Shown here: piece after piece, positions 40,491-53,524 of the stretch
How the letters are laid out: each line of letters opens with the position of its first letter
Numbering within the stretch: the stretch's first letter is position 1
From: Fratercula arctica
Lineage: Eukaryota > Chordata > Aves > Charadriiformes > Alcidae
Assembly: GCA_947846985.1 (NCBI GenBank)
Contig: CANTUZ010000006.1
Coordinates: forward strand, 45,305,707-45,369,706
Direction of reading: 5' to 3'
Length of the DNA stretch: 64,000 nucleotides
The notes under the pieces: generated by a model
Database searches by the model: none
Seen by the model: only the letters and a program-made list of their open reading frames with translations
Told to the model about the DNA's origin: nothing
Translations under genes and position numbers: made by a program

Positions 40491-43400
40491 ATAGCTGCCT
40501 TTAGTGCAGTGTCAGAGAATGTCTGGTAGAATAAGTTACTGGTGTTAATTCTTATAGGATACTCTGATCACAGTAAATGAATGAAATATGGCTTTCAAAC
40601 ATCAAGGCTGTGTTCCAGCTTGGCTTCCCAGCCTCAGAATTGTCCCCCTTCCACAGCACCATCATTTCTGCACAGTAGAAGTTAACAGCCTGAGTTTATC
40701 TTGCTAAAGTTCTACCACACTAAAACATATTTAGGTTGCACTGAAAGTCTACATCTGTCTTAGAAGGGACTAGGAAACTGGCAATGCAGAAAATTCAGTA
40801 ATTCATGAGTCATGTGCTCATAAAGTGAGAAAAGCCTTATATCAGAAAATATGTTTTTTTTATACTATACATTCAAAACACGGCAGAAACTGTTTTTTTT
40901 AATAGAGTCTCTGGGATGGAAATGCAACCAACTTTTATTAACATTTGAAAAAGATCTAAAAATTTATGGTAATTGAAGATACAGTGCCAAAGAATTTGCC
41001 AGAGATGAGTGCCCATTTCCATCAAAATTTAAGTCAATGACAAACTATTAAGACATTTTCATGAAGTCCAAAGGATTGCAAAGAAAGTGTAAAGATACTT
41101 TTAATTACAGAATTTTCTATCAATATATATTTACAGACGCAGGTATACCCTAAAGAAAGATGGCAAGTATTTGCATGAAGAAAGGTGAAGAGGGTCAGAA
41201 AAAATGCCCGTTCTGTAGAAAATAGGGAATATGGGTACTGTAATTAAGGGATCAAATTGCCAAGGAATTTCAAACAGGATCAGAGGGTAAAAAGATAATT
41301 AGCAGATCAAAGGGTAAGAAGCCCAGTGTTGAAATAAAGTGGTAGTGATACAGAGAGCTAAAGAGGAGTTATTGACCAATAATTGTATTACTTTAGGCAA
41401 TGTATGCTTTGCTAGAACCATTATTAACAAGGCTTTTAATGGACTAGTCTATTTTTATAAATGTGGAGTTATGAATGTCAAATGCCATGAATTCATTGTA
41501 GAGCCACAGTGCTCTGGTGCAGTAACCTAGTTTTTAGCAGTTTGTAACTGTAATAGCAAAGGGAAAGAGAAGGCTGCAGTGACTGGTCATGTCTTCAAGG
41601 GAGCTTCCTTTGAACAGAGAAATAACATAGAATGCGATTTTTAGAGATTTGGCATAAGGCTTGTTCTTATACCAATATAAATTGCATAGTTTATTCTGGA
41701 GTGGGTGACATCCTGGGCTAAAGCCTCCGTGAATCCTCTCCATTGCTCTGAGTGAGTTTTATTCCCTCCATTACTCAAAAGGGTTCAAAAGTCTGCCAAC
41801 AGAAGACCATCTATTTTCATGCTACAGCACACCTGCCTCACCAGTAACGAGGCTAGATTGAATGTGTGAGAAGCTAATGGGGATCCAGGGGTTTCCAATT
41901 GCCCCCTGAAGTACTGTCTCGCCAAAAGAGCGAGACCTCTGCCTAAGTGGAGGTTTCAGTCTTCTTTTCATCAGCCCATCAGGCTAGCAGGCCTTGGGTC
42001 CTGCTACGGCTGACACCATGGGACACAGCTAGCCAAAGGTTAACTAGGTGGAAAAAGCAGGTAAGACCCTGTTTGTACTCTATACTTACTGACTTCAGCA
42101 CAAAGCACTGTAAGAAACCTCATCCCGTTGCTGTGTTACCATTGTTTAAGGTAGCTAAAGCTGTTAACCTGCCATTTTTGTGCCCAGGGATAGGGAAGAA
42201 AACTCAATACGATTTTCTTTATTGCTTTCCTTGCTATGAAGTGTTGTCAAATTGCATTGCTCAAACCCAATCCAGCTGTTTCTTGGAGTAAGAGACCTGT
42301 TTGCTGAGTTTTGACTAAGATCCTTCTTTGCCATTCTGGACCGACAGGGGATAGTCACAGGCTTCGGAGCTCCTGGAGCGGTTGGTTGCCAACACCCCTC
42401 TCTAGAAAGGAGTTCTTGAATATACTGGTGTTAATATTTTTAATAATAGATACGTTGTCTGTGTGTGGATAAGGATGGGAACTGCTACAGTGGGCCAGAT
42501 TTATGGTACAATTAAACTGATCTGTTGAGAGCCTTGATGAGGGAGCAGAGGACCCTCAGGTGAGCTGAAGGTACGCTGCCAGTTTTGCCAGGGATTGGCA
42601 GAGGATAATTTTGGTTTCTGCGTCCATTTTTCAGAGTCTATTCTTTAATAAAATAATAGAAACACATAAAATGCAAAGTAAATTAGTTGTTGGCATTTTT
42701 AGTTAGGAGCTAATGGATTTTCCTCTGCAAAGAGGAGTACATAAATACAGTTTGTCCCTGGCTTTACTCTTCCATTTAGCTCATCGTTAAGAGAAATGTG
42801 TGAAAAAAAGTGATGTGGATTTTTTTTTTTTCTTAAATAGTAAACACCTCCCAGATTACTAAGTGATAGAGAAGATTGAAAATGTCAGTCAAAGGAGCTC
42901 TTGTGCTTCTGATGAAGGCAATGACAGAACTTTAATTAGCTGAAAGTCACCCAGTGGTGTAAAACTGGGAGTGCTGAGATCATGCCCAAAGAGAGATGAA
43001 ACATAAAAGGCTATTTGAACGGAGGCAACCATGGAAAGAGAGCATCTGTCATTCATTTTAGTGGCCAGCCCAGCCCAAACCACGACAGTACGTAATACTT
43101 GCCATTTTGGTTTGTAATAATCACTCCTGGAACTAGAATAACGTCTGCATTGAGCTACAATATCAAGCTCCTTTTAAAAGTAGAGATGGGGAAGACTATA
43201 GCTATCCAAATCATTGTAGCACTGGAAACAAAACACGAAATGGGATGAATGCCTAGTTAAAAAAAATATGATGAAAGATAAAAAGGCAATATTTTTCTGC
43301 AATTCTAACTCCTAGTTAAAAAACAAAAACAAAACCAAAAAATGTTAAATATATTTGTTTTAAATCAGGAAAAATGAGGCGTGGTTAATGGTATTTCATG

Positions 43401-45263
43401 ACTGATGTAACTTCAGCTAGCAGTATCTATAAAATTTATAGCTCTGTAATTAGTGAGTGGGAAAAGCTTAATATTTCAGAAGTATCACTTTGGATGTGTA
43501 ATTCCAGCTGGTTCTCACAGTCCTGAATAAGGTCCATGTGAATTACTTTCTAAACAATTCTTGATAAATGACCAGTCACATCTCTTGCTGCTTTTTCTGG
43601 GTTAATACTCTAATTGTCTCACATATGAGATAATAAAATAAGATACATTTCAGCTAAGGGTTTTTTTGGATTTATCTCTTCTGTAAGAAATGGTGCTGCA
43701 CAGCCTGTAATAGGGAGAGGATGATGAGGTACCCTGAAGTGATTAGACATGCTGCAAGAGTGAATTTAATTTGGAAGATTGAGAGGTGTGGATATAACTG
43801 CTTTCTGCCTACACACTTTTACCACCACTACTCAGTACAACTGAGGACTTATAAATACTTCATAAATTAAAGAAATTAACCACAGCACTCCCAAACTGTG
43901 AGAACCACCTACACCATTTGTGCGTTGCTCTATTAATAGTGGCTAAAACATTAGCTCCTGCAACCGTGGCATATATTAAAATGGAGCAGAACCGAAAAGA
44001 TCAGAAGCTGGTGTTCTTTTCCAGGCAAATCCGTAGATTTGGAGGGACTAGGTACTTCTCAGTTTTAAAATAACAATAATTTCCTGGCTATCTCCAGATC
44101 CCTGACCAGAACGATCGTATTTTTAAAAAGATGATAATATATGTAATGACCAGATTTGGTAAATCCCAGAAGGCAGACGCCCCCACCCGAGCCTCTGTAA
44201 GTGTCCTCAAGCTGCCGTGATACTATCAGGAAGGAAACTTTTTCATCAGTCACTTCTGTGTAACAGTCCCTGTGCTGGAACAAAGCTTCATTTTTTCCTC
44301 CTAATTGTCCCCAAACTAACTGAAATCATTACGCGACTAAACCCTCCCCTCACCCCCCAGCCCAGCACTTCTGCTCGCAATATGCCTAGAAGCCTTATTT
44401 AATCTCACCTGCCATCCAATTAAAAGCCTCTCAAAAACTCACACCTGCGCTAATTGTAGATTCACATCACTGCTCTGTAGTCATTAAGTCTATGAGTTAA
44501 CGTTTTTATGAGTGCAACTAATCTAGTTTATCAACAAAATGCTGGAAGGTTTGCGTGCTAAAAGAAGATAATCAGTATTCATGCTTCAAGATTTCAGCAG
44601 GGGTCAGGAAGGAATTATCTTGTCTTATGAAGCATTTCAAAATGGCTAATTATGTTTGTTCATAAAATTTGGTCCTAAAACAATTGAAATCAGACTAAAA
44701 GCTTTTGAACTTTTAACTGTGAATCACTAATTTGGCTGAGGCGTTGATTTATATCGGAAAGTCCTGTGATCACTTTTTTTTTTTTAATTCAGTAAAGACC
44801 GAAACGATACACTTTGAAAATAAAAAAACCAATAACATCTAACCCTCCATCTCCACGATCTCTGTGTTGCTTCCAAAGGTTGGAAGTGTATTGCTGAGAG
44901 GCAGTTGCTGATGAACCTATATTTCTGTGTATGTATGTATGTGTGCACGGGTGCATGGGCTCTAAGGGACCCGTGATTTTAAAGCAGTGGTCCTCTCAGC
45001 TCACAGAACCGAGTCAAGCTTGTTAAATATTAACCATGTGCACACAGTTTCCAAATAGCTTTTGTAGATGCCAGAGACACAGTATTCAAATAGTCTAAAA
45101 TTTTCTATTTTGTTATTTTTTTTTTTTTTAAAAGGAGGTTTCTTCACCCTTATACAGTAGCAATCACTTAGCAGTAGAAAACGCACCTAGAACCTCAGAC
45201 AGATGAGGACAAACAAAAACAGAGCAATGAGAAAGAGAAATAGTTGTAATTCAGCCATGAACC

Positions 45264-45268
45264 TTTTC

Positions 45269-45299
<31 letters not shown>

Positions 45300-45301
45300 T
45301 T
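45264..45301 (+). repeat. T-rich homopolymer tract
   Basis: Thirty-six T and two C residues, followed by CCCCCTAG. Confidence 0.95.
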
Positions 45302-45767
45302 CCCCCTAGTGGATTCTTGCTTCCTAATCCACCCAGAGTAAATCAACGGGCATGTGGCATGTACTACAGATGGATCAGCCCTGGTAAACATATACAGCTG
45401 CACATATCTGTTACACAGGTGCTTGGCTTTAGACTGGCTGGCTAGCCAACAGCAGTCGGAGCTTTTGGCAACTGCCCGTAATTCCGCGGATTGGAAGAGA
45501 AAAGGCAGTGAGAAAGTAGTCATCTGGCACTAGCGCTTTCCATAGCAGCCCCCGAGCCTGAGCCAAACCTGCCGGTCTCACTCCTCGCCCTGTATTCTGA
45601 GTCGCTGTCAAATGCCTAAACTTATTTTGCAATTCAGTGGGAGGATTTTTTTGGCTGGAGTTATTGGAACAGAGACACTGCGAGACTTAGTACCTCTGTG
45701 TACAGTATTAAGCCCTCCATTTGTTTGTCATTCTGGGGCAAAAGTGCTTGTGTGGGGGTTTTATGGT

Positions 45768-46000
45768 CTTTTTTTTTTTTTCTTTGTTTCCCCACCCCCC
45801 CCCCTCCCCCCCCCCACTCCTTGTTTGTTTTTTGGGTTGTGATTTGTTTTTTTTCTTTAGCTTCCCCCCCAGGTGGTTTGTGGTTTCTTTTTCATGGTTT
45901 TTTTTTTTCCTCCTTTTTTGTTGTTTTGGGGGTTTTGGGGTTTTTTTTTTTGTTTTTTTCCTTGGTCGTTTTTTTTTTTTTTTCCTTCCCCCAACAGGGG
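45768..46000 (+). repeat. A-poor T/C/G low-complexity tract with C10-T-C10
   Basis: About 230 bp with long T runs, C10-T-C10 at 45795-45815, GGGGG/TTTT alternations and very few A residues on the plus strand. It ends in a long pyrimidine stretch and CAG. The minus strand is correspondingly G- and A-rich. Several overlapping open frames here exist only because stop codons need A on this strand. Confidence 0.9.
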
Positions 46001-48270
46001 ACAAAAGGCCAAGGCCAAGACCCCTCTGCGGACAGGCTGGCGTTTGGCAGTGGCAGCACCGCCTGCTCTTTACTAGCTGGACATGCTGCAGGTGTAACTG
46101 GAGTATGGTGACGTTTATTATGTCCCTCTAAATAGCTGCTGCTGCTGTTGCAGAACTGGTGCTGAGCCAGTCGAAACGCATGAACCATAATCGAGCCTGA
46201 GAAGACAACATTACGATGTCGACAGAGACTAATATGTATCTCTCTGCTGTTAATGTTACGTTCAGATTAATCTATGTGATATATCTGCACATGACAACGG
46301 GTCAAATCACTGATGATCCGTTGTGATAGGAACATTAGGGAGGCCTACAGAGGTCATATTAAGCTTGTACGTCATGAAATATATATAAATTTTTCTGACA
46401 GTTCCATCAGTGTCCCATAATCTAAAATAATTTTCTCTCCAACACTCATAATATTAATAAAAAAAGAGGACTTACATTCCTTATGTTGCAAAGATACCTT
46501 TCCAACTATAAGCTGGTAGAGATTTGCCTCTGTTTCTTGCTATGAAGAGACACATACAAGCTGTCTATTCACAAAGATCTAAATTCTGCGCGTACATCTG
46601 TGTGTTTATAGAGCAGTAATCTCCGCTCTATAAATAGCCTGAGCCTCTAGTGACCAAAGAGGGCCAAAAACTCAGGCTTCCACTTAAACAGAAATTTGGC
46701 TTTATCAGTACGATAAACCTAGAGTGATGGCCTGGGCTTAGGACAGCAAGGGCTGAGCGCATGTCCCAAAAATCTCGAGCTCTGAGTGTAAAACCTGCAC
46801 TTGGGAGGAAGCCTGGAAACCCTGTGGGGGTGTTGGCTCTGCTAGAGAGAACTTTTGGGGTTTGAGGGCCCCTACTTAAAGCCAGAAAGCTTCAACCTTG
46901 GTTGACCCAGCTACGCAGACCAGCCCTAGCCCTTATCCAGGGTGCCCGAGACCAGGTGCCCTGAACATCCCAATTCCTGCAGGTTTTGGTACTCCAGCAG
47001 GAGCATAGATGGGATTTCACTCGAATAATGCTTAACTTTACTGAAAGCTTATCTAACCCAGATTCCTTTAGACAAAACACTTAAAATGCAAAAACCGTTG
47101 GCTTTAATTAAACAGAGTTTTGCTGGGAAATTTCTGACTTCAGTCCTCCTATGACTGTCTCTAAAATATGTGTGAAATGTCTGTAATTTAATCAGCATGC
47201 TGTTAGCTTATAAACCTAATGACGACTGGTTTAATGCCAGCATTTTTGTTGGCACTGCAGTTCATTTTATTATAATCTTTCAGCAACTCTGGGACTAAAT
47301 TCAGAATTCTTGCTTCAGATATCAAGAATGGCAAGAAAGAATCAACACATTTTCTCTGGTTTCACAGATAAACCTTGGTTTCTTGCCTCTTTTGAGCCAA
47401 GAGAAGACATTCACTAACAACATTACATCTTCAGTGAGGTCTGGGTGAGATATCCCTCTAATCATCCTTTTAAGCAATGACACAGTATCCTCAGACAATT
47501 TCCATCAGAAGTTTGTTTGACCTTTAGTTTGAAACTACCCGCAATGGGGACTGGTCTTTTTTCACTCTTCATTACCTTAGCCACTTACATCCAAGTACTT
47601 AAGGCTTTCCTGTTTTTGCATAAGTGTGGGATATGAATCATGACGACATGATATATTGATTTCATGTGAATGATAAATGGAGATATTATTTGCTAGCATA
47701 CGAAAAATACAAAGCTAGCAACTTATTCACACCAAGATAATCAGTAAAACCGCACTTCAAAAAGTGGTTTAACCTTTATTTTATTCTGCTTTTTTTTTTC
47801 TCTTCTCTCCAGCCTTATTCGTTCTTAAGAATGTCACAGGCATGGTAGGCGCACTGTGGAATGGATATTAGTCTTCAAACAGGCCTTATCCAGCCTGGCT
47901 CACAGCACATGCAGACAAAGGACACCTTTCCAGAAAAAATATTTTATAAACTGCTTTGCAACCTGCCCTTCCCAAAGGTTATTTGTGCATTTTAATTAGC
48001 TCAGATTTTTTTTTTTTTCCATCATTGATCAGGCTGATTAGACGGATAGATAGTGAAATATAGCTAAGAAGAGGATATCAAAAGAGACAAACGCTGTTTT
48101 TACACATGCTTAGGTGGTGTTGGTGCTGTCAAAGCTCACTGTGGCAGGTCAGCACCCAACATGTCTATGAAGTACCCCACATAAATGCAGTGGGGAGTGC
48201 CAGAACTGGCTCAAGGATGGGCAGAAAGTTCATCCTTCTGTGTTTGTTTGGTTGTTTTTTTGGGTTGTGG

Positions 48271-48286
48271 TTTTTTTTTTTTTTTT
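48271..48286 (+). repeat. T16 homopolymer
   Basis: A T16 run following a GTTT-rich stretch that starts at about 48241. Confidence 0.9.
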
Positions 48287-49979
48287 GGTAGCTCATCGCT
48301 GGCATGAGGAATATCCAATGAATATCCAATAAATAACCAATACACTGTAGACTGACACGGCGCTCCATGCAACTATTAATAGCAGTAACTATGCTAATGT
48401 ATGTAACAAGCTAATTGCCTGTGGTATAAACATGAAGTGCTGCATAAAGAGGGCTTTTCAATCCCAGATAATTCAGATTTTAATAAGCTTGCTCAAAAAT
48501 GACCAGGTTTTCTTGACTGCACAGGTTTGATTGTAGTCTTTGGAAATATTGTGTTAAAACGTGGTTTTCCATAATTTAGTCGGGAAATAATTGTATTCTC
48601 TTAGAAATACCTGAAAAGCTGATAAGCCATCATCTCTGGCAGAATTTGGACTTTCTGCAAAAATAAATCCTTTCAGTGTAGGGATCCAGTGTGGTCAAAC
48701 TGATTGCCAGAGAGAGCACACTCTCAGTTCATTATCTAGATGTCTTCAGTCTCAATTCAAGAAGGAATTTTGCAAGAGATCAGAACCACTAGAACAGAAA
48801 ATAGATGCACTGAAATGCTATTACATTTACAGAAAGCTTCAGGATAATTTATTTATGAGATGGGTTGTTGCTTTTACATACTCCTTATGTTTATCAAATT
48901 TTTGGCATTTAATCTTCCCAGTTGGGCCAGTAAAAAGCAGCCAATTAAGGTGTTTTTCAGGCATACAACTTCCAACCCCCTCCATAAGCGCAGAAGTAAC
49001 AAGAAGAATTATTCAAGGGTATTTTTAGAAGCTTCTAATAGATTGAGCTCAAGCAGGTAGAAGGGGGTCCAGGAGATGCCTACGTGCGTGGCAGCTAGAG
49101 CTCACTTGGCCATGTCAAAGAACTGGGTCTTTCCCGCTGAGGTCCCAATGTCCCTTTCCAGAGATATCCTTCCCCAAGAGGAGCAAGGGCGTTGTGGCCG
49201 GGTCCCACTCTCCTCCTGAGAGCAGGGCTTTCATGGCTGATTTCTGATGACCCTGCCGACACATAGTTCAACGCTCTTCTGCAGGTTTGTCTGTCGTGGC
49301 CCAGTAAATGTGGGGCTGTCCCTCAACTTGGAGGCAACTCGGTGGGCAAAAAAAAAAAACCCAAAAAACCATAATTGGAGCTTACCTCCGTAGCAGAGAC
49401 TTTTACCAGTTGAAGACAGTGGGTGCCTGAGCAGGGAAAGCTGTGAGTTCATTGCTTTCAGTCTGTGGGTCTTTACTTCTTGAAAAATGAGAATAGCAGA
49501 GGCGTCAGTTTTTCTGGCTTGTTTCACCATTGGACTGGCACACAGCGCGCTGATGATTTAGGCCTTCAATACATATTTGAATACTCTCCTGCCATGATTT
49601 TGTCCTACAGATTTGGCCATAAAGCAGCAATGATTCAGGCTTTAATGGCGGTCTTAAAACTTTTTGGTCTAACAAGCAAATATCATTTGGTGTGTCCAGC
49701 AAAGTTATTATCTCTTTATGTTTATGTCAATTAAATTATGTCTGAAGCAAGGTTTAAGTGCGGTGGCATTGCAGTTACAGATCAAAACCGATTGTGTTTT
49801 GCATGGCAATACTGTAAAACAGTGCTATTTCTATTAAAAAAAAATCCATTTTTCTGTAACAGATTACATTGTTTCTTTGAAGTGTGCTTTTAAGCAGCTA
49901 GTGTTTATAATGTGTACATCATTAATCTTCTGACTTTAATCTCTATAGTCCTATTTAACACAGTGAAGCTTCAAAGAGT

Positions 49980-50163
49980 ACGGATGCCTTATATTGTTTA
50001 TTGAGATATGAGGTAAAATATAAATGAAAGATCTGGGAAATCCAAATTATATCCATAACATTTTTTAATCTGCATAACATATTTAATGCTAGACGTGTTA
50101 GAAAGCTACCTGCGTATCTGGCTGATGAACAGTAATACGGACATACTGGAAAGGGTAAACATA
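49980..50163 (-). other. BCHE: BCHE 3' untranslated region (proposed)
   Basis: This AT-rich sequence runs from the BCHE stop codon to just past the first canonical AATAAA on the minus strand. It would give a 3' UTR of roughly 180 nt. The exact cleavage point is inferred from the usual 10-30 nt spacing, and the left boundary could be off by 15 nt. An ATTAAA at 50069-50064 is an alternative upstream signal. A longer UTR using sites further left cannot be excluded. Confidence 0.6.
49997..50002 (-). promoter_or_regulatory. BCHE: Candidate BCHE polyadenylation signal AATAAA
   Basis: The plus strand reads TTTATT, so the minus strand reads AATAAA, 162-167 nt after the BCHE stop codon. A CACTGTGTT stretch about 35 nt downstream on the minus strand could act as the GU-rich downstream element. 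Confidence 0.6.
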
Positions 50164-50310
<147 letters not shown>

Positions 50311-52660
50311 TTACATTAATCTAAATTTGAATCTCTTTATATGCTAATTGAAAAATAATTTTGATTATCAATGTCATTTGCTCCAAATACATTATAGGAT
50401 GGTCTTCTGCTTCCTTTCTTAAACCTGGAATGATTGAAAATTTAGTGATTAACACTTCATCTTTACATCAGGAAGGAAGGACTGCAAAGATACCATTCTA
50501 GCATACTGCAGGGTAATAAATATACTTATGCATGGGCTTGTTGCTTTTGGATAATACTTCTGTCCATCAAATGAGTAATTTTAAAGCCACCTTTTTAAAA
50601 AAAAAAGAAAAAAAATCCTCAAAATATTACTTTTACTCAGCATACTCTACAGTGAAACCTACATACCCCAAAGACTACGATACGCAAACTGAGATAGGTG
50701 CTTGTAAAGATACAGTGAAATCACAGCTTTGTTCAAGGCAACAACAGTGTTGCCATTAGTTTTAATGGATTTCAATGGATGGACAGGATTTCACTGCACT
50801 GTGAAATAAATCTGCAAGTTTAAAGCATAAGGGATGCAAGTTTGCAGAAGGATACTGTAAAATGTGCACTATGTCAACATGAAACCATCTTGCCTTTTCT
50901 TTTTTGTTCTAGCCTATGAAGCATTTGCCGACTAATCCTGTGTTCCAACGCAATATTTATTGCCAAATTTGTTATAGGCATCAGAGCAGAGGGCGAGGAT
51001 GAGAAAAGTAATAAAAATATATAATTTTACAAGGTTCCCAGAGTATTTTACAGACAGGGATCACTTCCTCTGGTCCCAAAAGGTAATTAATGCTGGGGAG
51101 AAATGCAGTGACCTTGCAGGAACAACCCATACAACAAGTAAAGGAAAGATAATGTATGTAGACTGTATTGCATACTGTGGCTTATTACCTTGGATCAGTT
51201 GTAGACTTTTTCTTAAAGCTTAGAAACCATTTATGAACTATGAATGCCTTTATTCATTCTGGACCTAATTATCTCAGTGTCCGTATTGACATAGTTTGCT
51301 TCCAAAAAAATTTGGTAATTGTATTCATGAGATAACGGTTCCACGGTTCCTTTATGCTCTTTTGACTTTATGTTCTTCTGCTGCAGCAGAGCATAGGCCC
51401 TTTCCCTCCATAAATACACCCTTTTCCCCTTTTTTTATGATCTGCCAGCACTGCAAGTTTAACTGGTTATGTGAAAATGAAATACTTTTGTGTTTCACAC
51501 ATCAGTAGAGAAAACATTCTGGAAAGAGAGTTAACAGATTCAGAGATTTAGTTTGGAGAAGCATCCAGTAATTTGGTTGCTTATCTGCAGTTTAACTCAA
51601 CATTTCCAGACCTTTTTGGTGTGGAAATCCAGATGGCAATTTAATGAGACTTCGAAATGAGGTTTACATTACTTCGTGGTTTCAGTGAGACTAGAAATAA
51701 AAACAAGATACTTTTTCTTGGGGACTTTCTGTACTTCCGCTTGTAGTCAAAAGGGAAATTGTGACGAAGAAATACAGGAAAAAATATTTAAAAATTAATT
51801 ACAGTCCTCTCCCTCAGTTCAAAGATGTAAATAAGCTCAGTTACATCGGAGATCACAGAAAAGTTCAGGTCACTTAAATTTTTTTCTGCAGGCCTCGCTT
51901 GTCATTAACTCAAACAGGATTTGTAAATGCTAGTAACAATAAACCTGCCTTTTAATCACTAGGATATGCAGATGTGACCCTCAGAACCATGGGGAGAAGA
52001 CATGCACAACATTTAACTTCCCTCACTCTAAGAACTCTTCTTTGCGTGTTTCTTAATGAAAGATGTAGCCAGGGTCTCAGGTAAAGCCAAATTTTCCATA
52101 TATGTCAAATGGATTGGAAATTTAGTGTATCAACCAGTAGTAGTATTATTTGGAGAAAAATGCCCTAATTGTATTTCTTGTCATATTCTTGATTATAGGT
52201 ATCGAGTTTTATTTATCCAGACAAAGTCTACACTTATAAATTAAAAAAAAAAAACAAACCCTTGTTTCTTCTTTAATTATTCAGGTTTAGATGTGGTTGA
52301 AGTCTGCCCAAAGACCCTAGAAACTGGAATACCTCTACCACACATACATCTTCAATTAAAAGTCACTGTTCTAGAGTATAAATTAATGAGGCATTTCAGT
52401 GCTGCTTAAAGATCACGGTGAAGAAGTGAGTCTGCTACAGAAAGCACACAATGAGAAATTTGGAGTAGCCACCATTATGAATCTAAAAGACAAAAGGGGG
52501 AAGGAAAACACTGAAATAAGAACTTGGATTCCCATTTGTTTGCTTTTTCGCAGTGATAAGATCCAAATTGAAGTCACAAGTCAATGCATCCCATTATCAC
52601 CACCATCATCAATCTCTTTGAAGCAACCACCCATGACTTAGATGAGCTGACAGCTAGAAG

Positions 52661-52662
<2 letters not shown>

Positions 52663-52700
<38 letters not shown>
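52663..52700 (+). repeat. A38 homopolymer in the BCHE intron
   Basis: Thirty-eight uninterrupted A residues, the longest homopolymer in the window. On the BCHE strand it is a T38 run. The 60 bases upstream do not look like a messenger 3' end, with no AATAAA nearby, so a processed-pseudogene tail is not supported. Confidence 0.95.
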
Positions 52701-52702
<2 letters not shown>

Positions 52703-53501
52703 TTAGAGGATGCTACTTGACCGATAATTACAGTTCAGAAGCTCAGAGCCCTGGGATGCTACAATGTGCTGCAGTACTAGGGAAGTCAGTTAATAATACA
52801 GTGAGGTTGTTTTGCTGTATGTAGTCATTTAGGCAATCCCAAACTTTATAGTAATGCCAATTATCCTAATGCAAAGCCCAGTGAAGTTTAGAAGGAGAAA
52901 AGGGGAGGTTTCTGTAGGCAATGAATCATACCTCGGTGCTCAGAAAGGTCCCAGTTTATCAGACCAAAAAAATGAAAGGTTTTGGGTTTTTTGATTCTTT
53001 GGCAGTGTCAGCACTGACAGCTGGCATTTCTTTTCTTTCCACGCAGGCATACAGCCCTTACTTTAATGGCATTATAGCAAAGTTAAATTTATCTCCATAC
53101 CATCACTTGTTCAACTGATAGATGTGTCAATAAAGTGCTAATCTTAAATGTATTTTTGTGTATTAACATTAAGATTGGGACAGAGGCCATATAGCTGTTG
53201 TTATACAGTATAATTAATAAGGGATGACAAGTTAGAATTAATTTTTCTGTCCTCAATAGCTCATAAATGTGGCTACCTGCAAACTTCTTGATTCGTTAGT
53301 ATGATAAATGCTACAAGTTTATCTATGCTGTAGATTCCTATGGTGATAGTTTCTCCACAAATGTTCAGAAAGGAGAAAACAAACAGCAACTATACTTCAG
53401 TTTCCCTATTCAGTGTTCTTTAATCACACACTCTGAATATCGATGGTTATTTAACCACAACTGTGTATTTGTTTTCATACGTATTTTTAAGGACTTCAGA
53501 A

Positions 53502-53524
53502 TTTTTTTTTTTTTTTTTTTTTTT
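53502..53524 (+). repeat. T23 homopolymer in the BCHE intron
   Basis: Twenty-three T residues in AT-rich intronic sequence. Confidence 0.95.

Larger units (their letters stand above)
40491..49979. other. Gene-free intergenic DNA immediately downstream of BCHE
   Basis: No exon was recognised. It includes the T-rich and A-poor tracts at 45.2-46.0 kb and GC-richer unique sequence at about 46700-47000 and 49060-49330. A CCAAT-containing short repeat lies at about 48309-48342. An 89-codon frame at 49465-49734, just past the BCHE polyadenylation signal, matches no family I know. Confidence 0.65.

Noticed and set aside
45698..46131. Several overlapping Phe/Leu-rich frames that resemble membrane proteins
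   Set aside because: The plus strand here is nearly free of A, so stops are rare in all frames. The hydrophobic composition follows from T runs.
49465..49734. 89-codon frame just downstream of BCHE
   Set aside because: It is on the opposite strand, with no homology and no upstream promoter-like sequence.
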